From assembly GCA_937928035.1 (NCBI GenBank), contig CALFWA010000201.1, positions 1 through 9,672 of the forward strand: 9,672 nucleotides of DNA, in the 5' to 3' direction. The notes below the pieces were generated by a model that did not search any database, was not told the DNA's origin, and worked only from the letters and a program-made list of their open reading frames with translations. The DNA comes from an uncultured Caldilinea sp. GTDB taxonomy: Bacteria; Chloroflexota; Anaerolineae; Caldilineales; Caldilineaceae. Below are positions 9,531 through 9,672 of this stretch, one piece after another (position 1 is the stretch's first letter; every line of letters starts with the position of its first letter). The translations under genes and the position numbers were made by a program.

Positions 9531-9568
9531 ACTATCGACCCATTCCAGCCCCAAAAGGAGAGTAGAGA
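9519..9568 (+). promoter_or_regulatory. Leader hairpin II covering the ribosome-binding region
   Basis: TCTCTACTCT (9519-9528) is perfectly complementary to AGAGTAGAGA (9559-9568), giving a 10-bp stem with a 30-nt loop. The 3' arm takes in the end of the Shine-Dalgarno, the whole spacer and the A of the ATG. This fold would hinder translation initiation of the rightward gene. Confidence 0.5.
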
Positions 9569-9672
9569 TGCGTTTCCCAAACCTTGTGATTATTCGCGCG
9601 ATTTTTTTGAGCTCAGCGACGTCTCGTCTACGGCGCCTCTCGTTGTCCGTCGCAGCGGGTGCAGTTCTGTTT
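9568..9672 (+). CDS. 5' end of a rightward gene, putative exported or membrane protein (partial)
   Basis: ATG at 9568-9570 is preceded by AAAGGAG (9554-9560) with a 7-nt spacer, a strong start signal. The 35 codons to the window edge contain no stop. The N-terminus opens MRFPNLVIIRAIFL and has arginines at 20, 22 and 23, then a hydrophobic run LSLSVAAGAVLF (24-35) that continues off the edge. This is the pattern of a signal peptide with a long basic n-region, or of a first membrane helix. The family cannot be recognised from so little. It is divergent from the amino-sugar operon and separated from it by 648 nt, so co-regulation is possible but not shown. A T7 run in its early codons (9602-9608) is a possible slippage site. 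Confidence 0.7.
   Translation, partial: MRFPNLVIIRAIFLSSATSRLRRLSLSVAAGAVLF

Noticed and set aside
9594..9608. TCGCGCGA followed by seven T, resembling a terminator
   Set aside because: The palindrome has no room for a loop and lies within the first codons of the rightward gene.

Overview
The window is a bacterial chromosome fragment, probably from a Chloroflexota species of the Caldilineae/Anaerolineae type. The clues are a Tat-type, alanine-rich lipoprotein solute-binding protein, a DUF4127 gene, a Uma2-family relic, GC-rich coding sequence, and a CCCTC/GAGGG hairpin repeat of a kind I recall from such genomes. This placement is inference; there is no rRNA or other marker gene.

From 414 to 8919, eight genes lie head to tail on the minus strand and look like one operon. 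In transcription order they are a GntR/HutC regulator, NanE (ManNAc-6-P 2-epimerase), a DUF4127 protein, a ROK sugar kinase, an ABC sugar-binding lipoprotein, two CUT1 ABC permeases, and a Gfo/Idh/MocA oxidoreductase. Gaps are mostly under about 115 nt, and two junctions are nearly coupled (a 14-nt overlap and a 2-nt gap). Upstream of gntR an AT-rich island (about 8940-9030) holds one good sigma70-like promoter, a weaker second one, and four TTTGGT/ACCAAA half-sites, which suggests autoregulation.

The likely logic is import of an amino sugar or amino-sugar-containing oligosaccharide by the ABC system, phosphorylation by the ROK kinase, and epimerisation by NanE to GlcNAc-6-P. The oxidoreductase and the DUF4127 protein would have accessory or unknown steps. 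No ABC ATPase, NanA lyase, NagA or NagB is present in the window. The DUF4127 protein and a ROK kinase with an altered zinc/sugar site are the most interesting parts.

Downstream of the operon (1-373) is the 5' part of a Uma2-family gene broken by a +1 frameshift and an exact 16-bp tandem duplication. To the right (8920-9567) is a 648-nt divergent intergenic region. It contains the regulatory island, then imperfect repeats and hairpins (about 9036-9345), then the leader of a rightward gene. That gene starts at 9568 and is cut by the window end. It encodes an apparent exported or membrane N-terminus, and its leader can form two mutually exclusive hairpins, one of which covers the ribosome-binding region.
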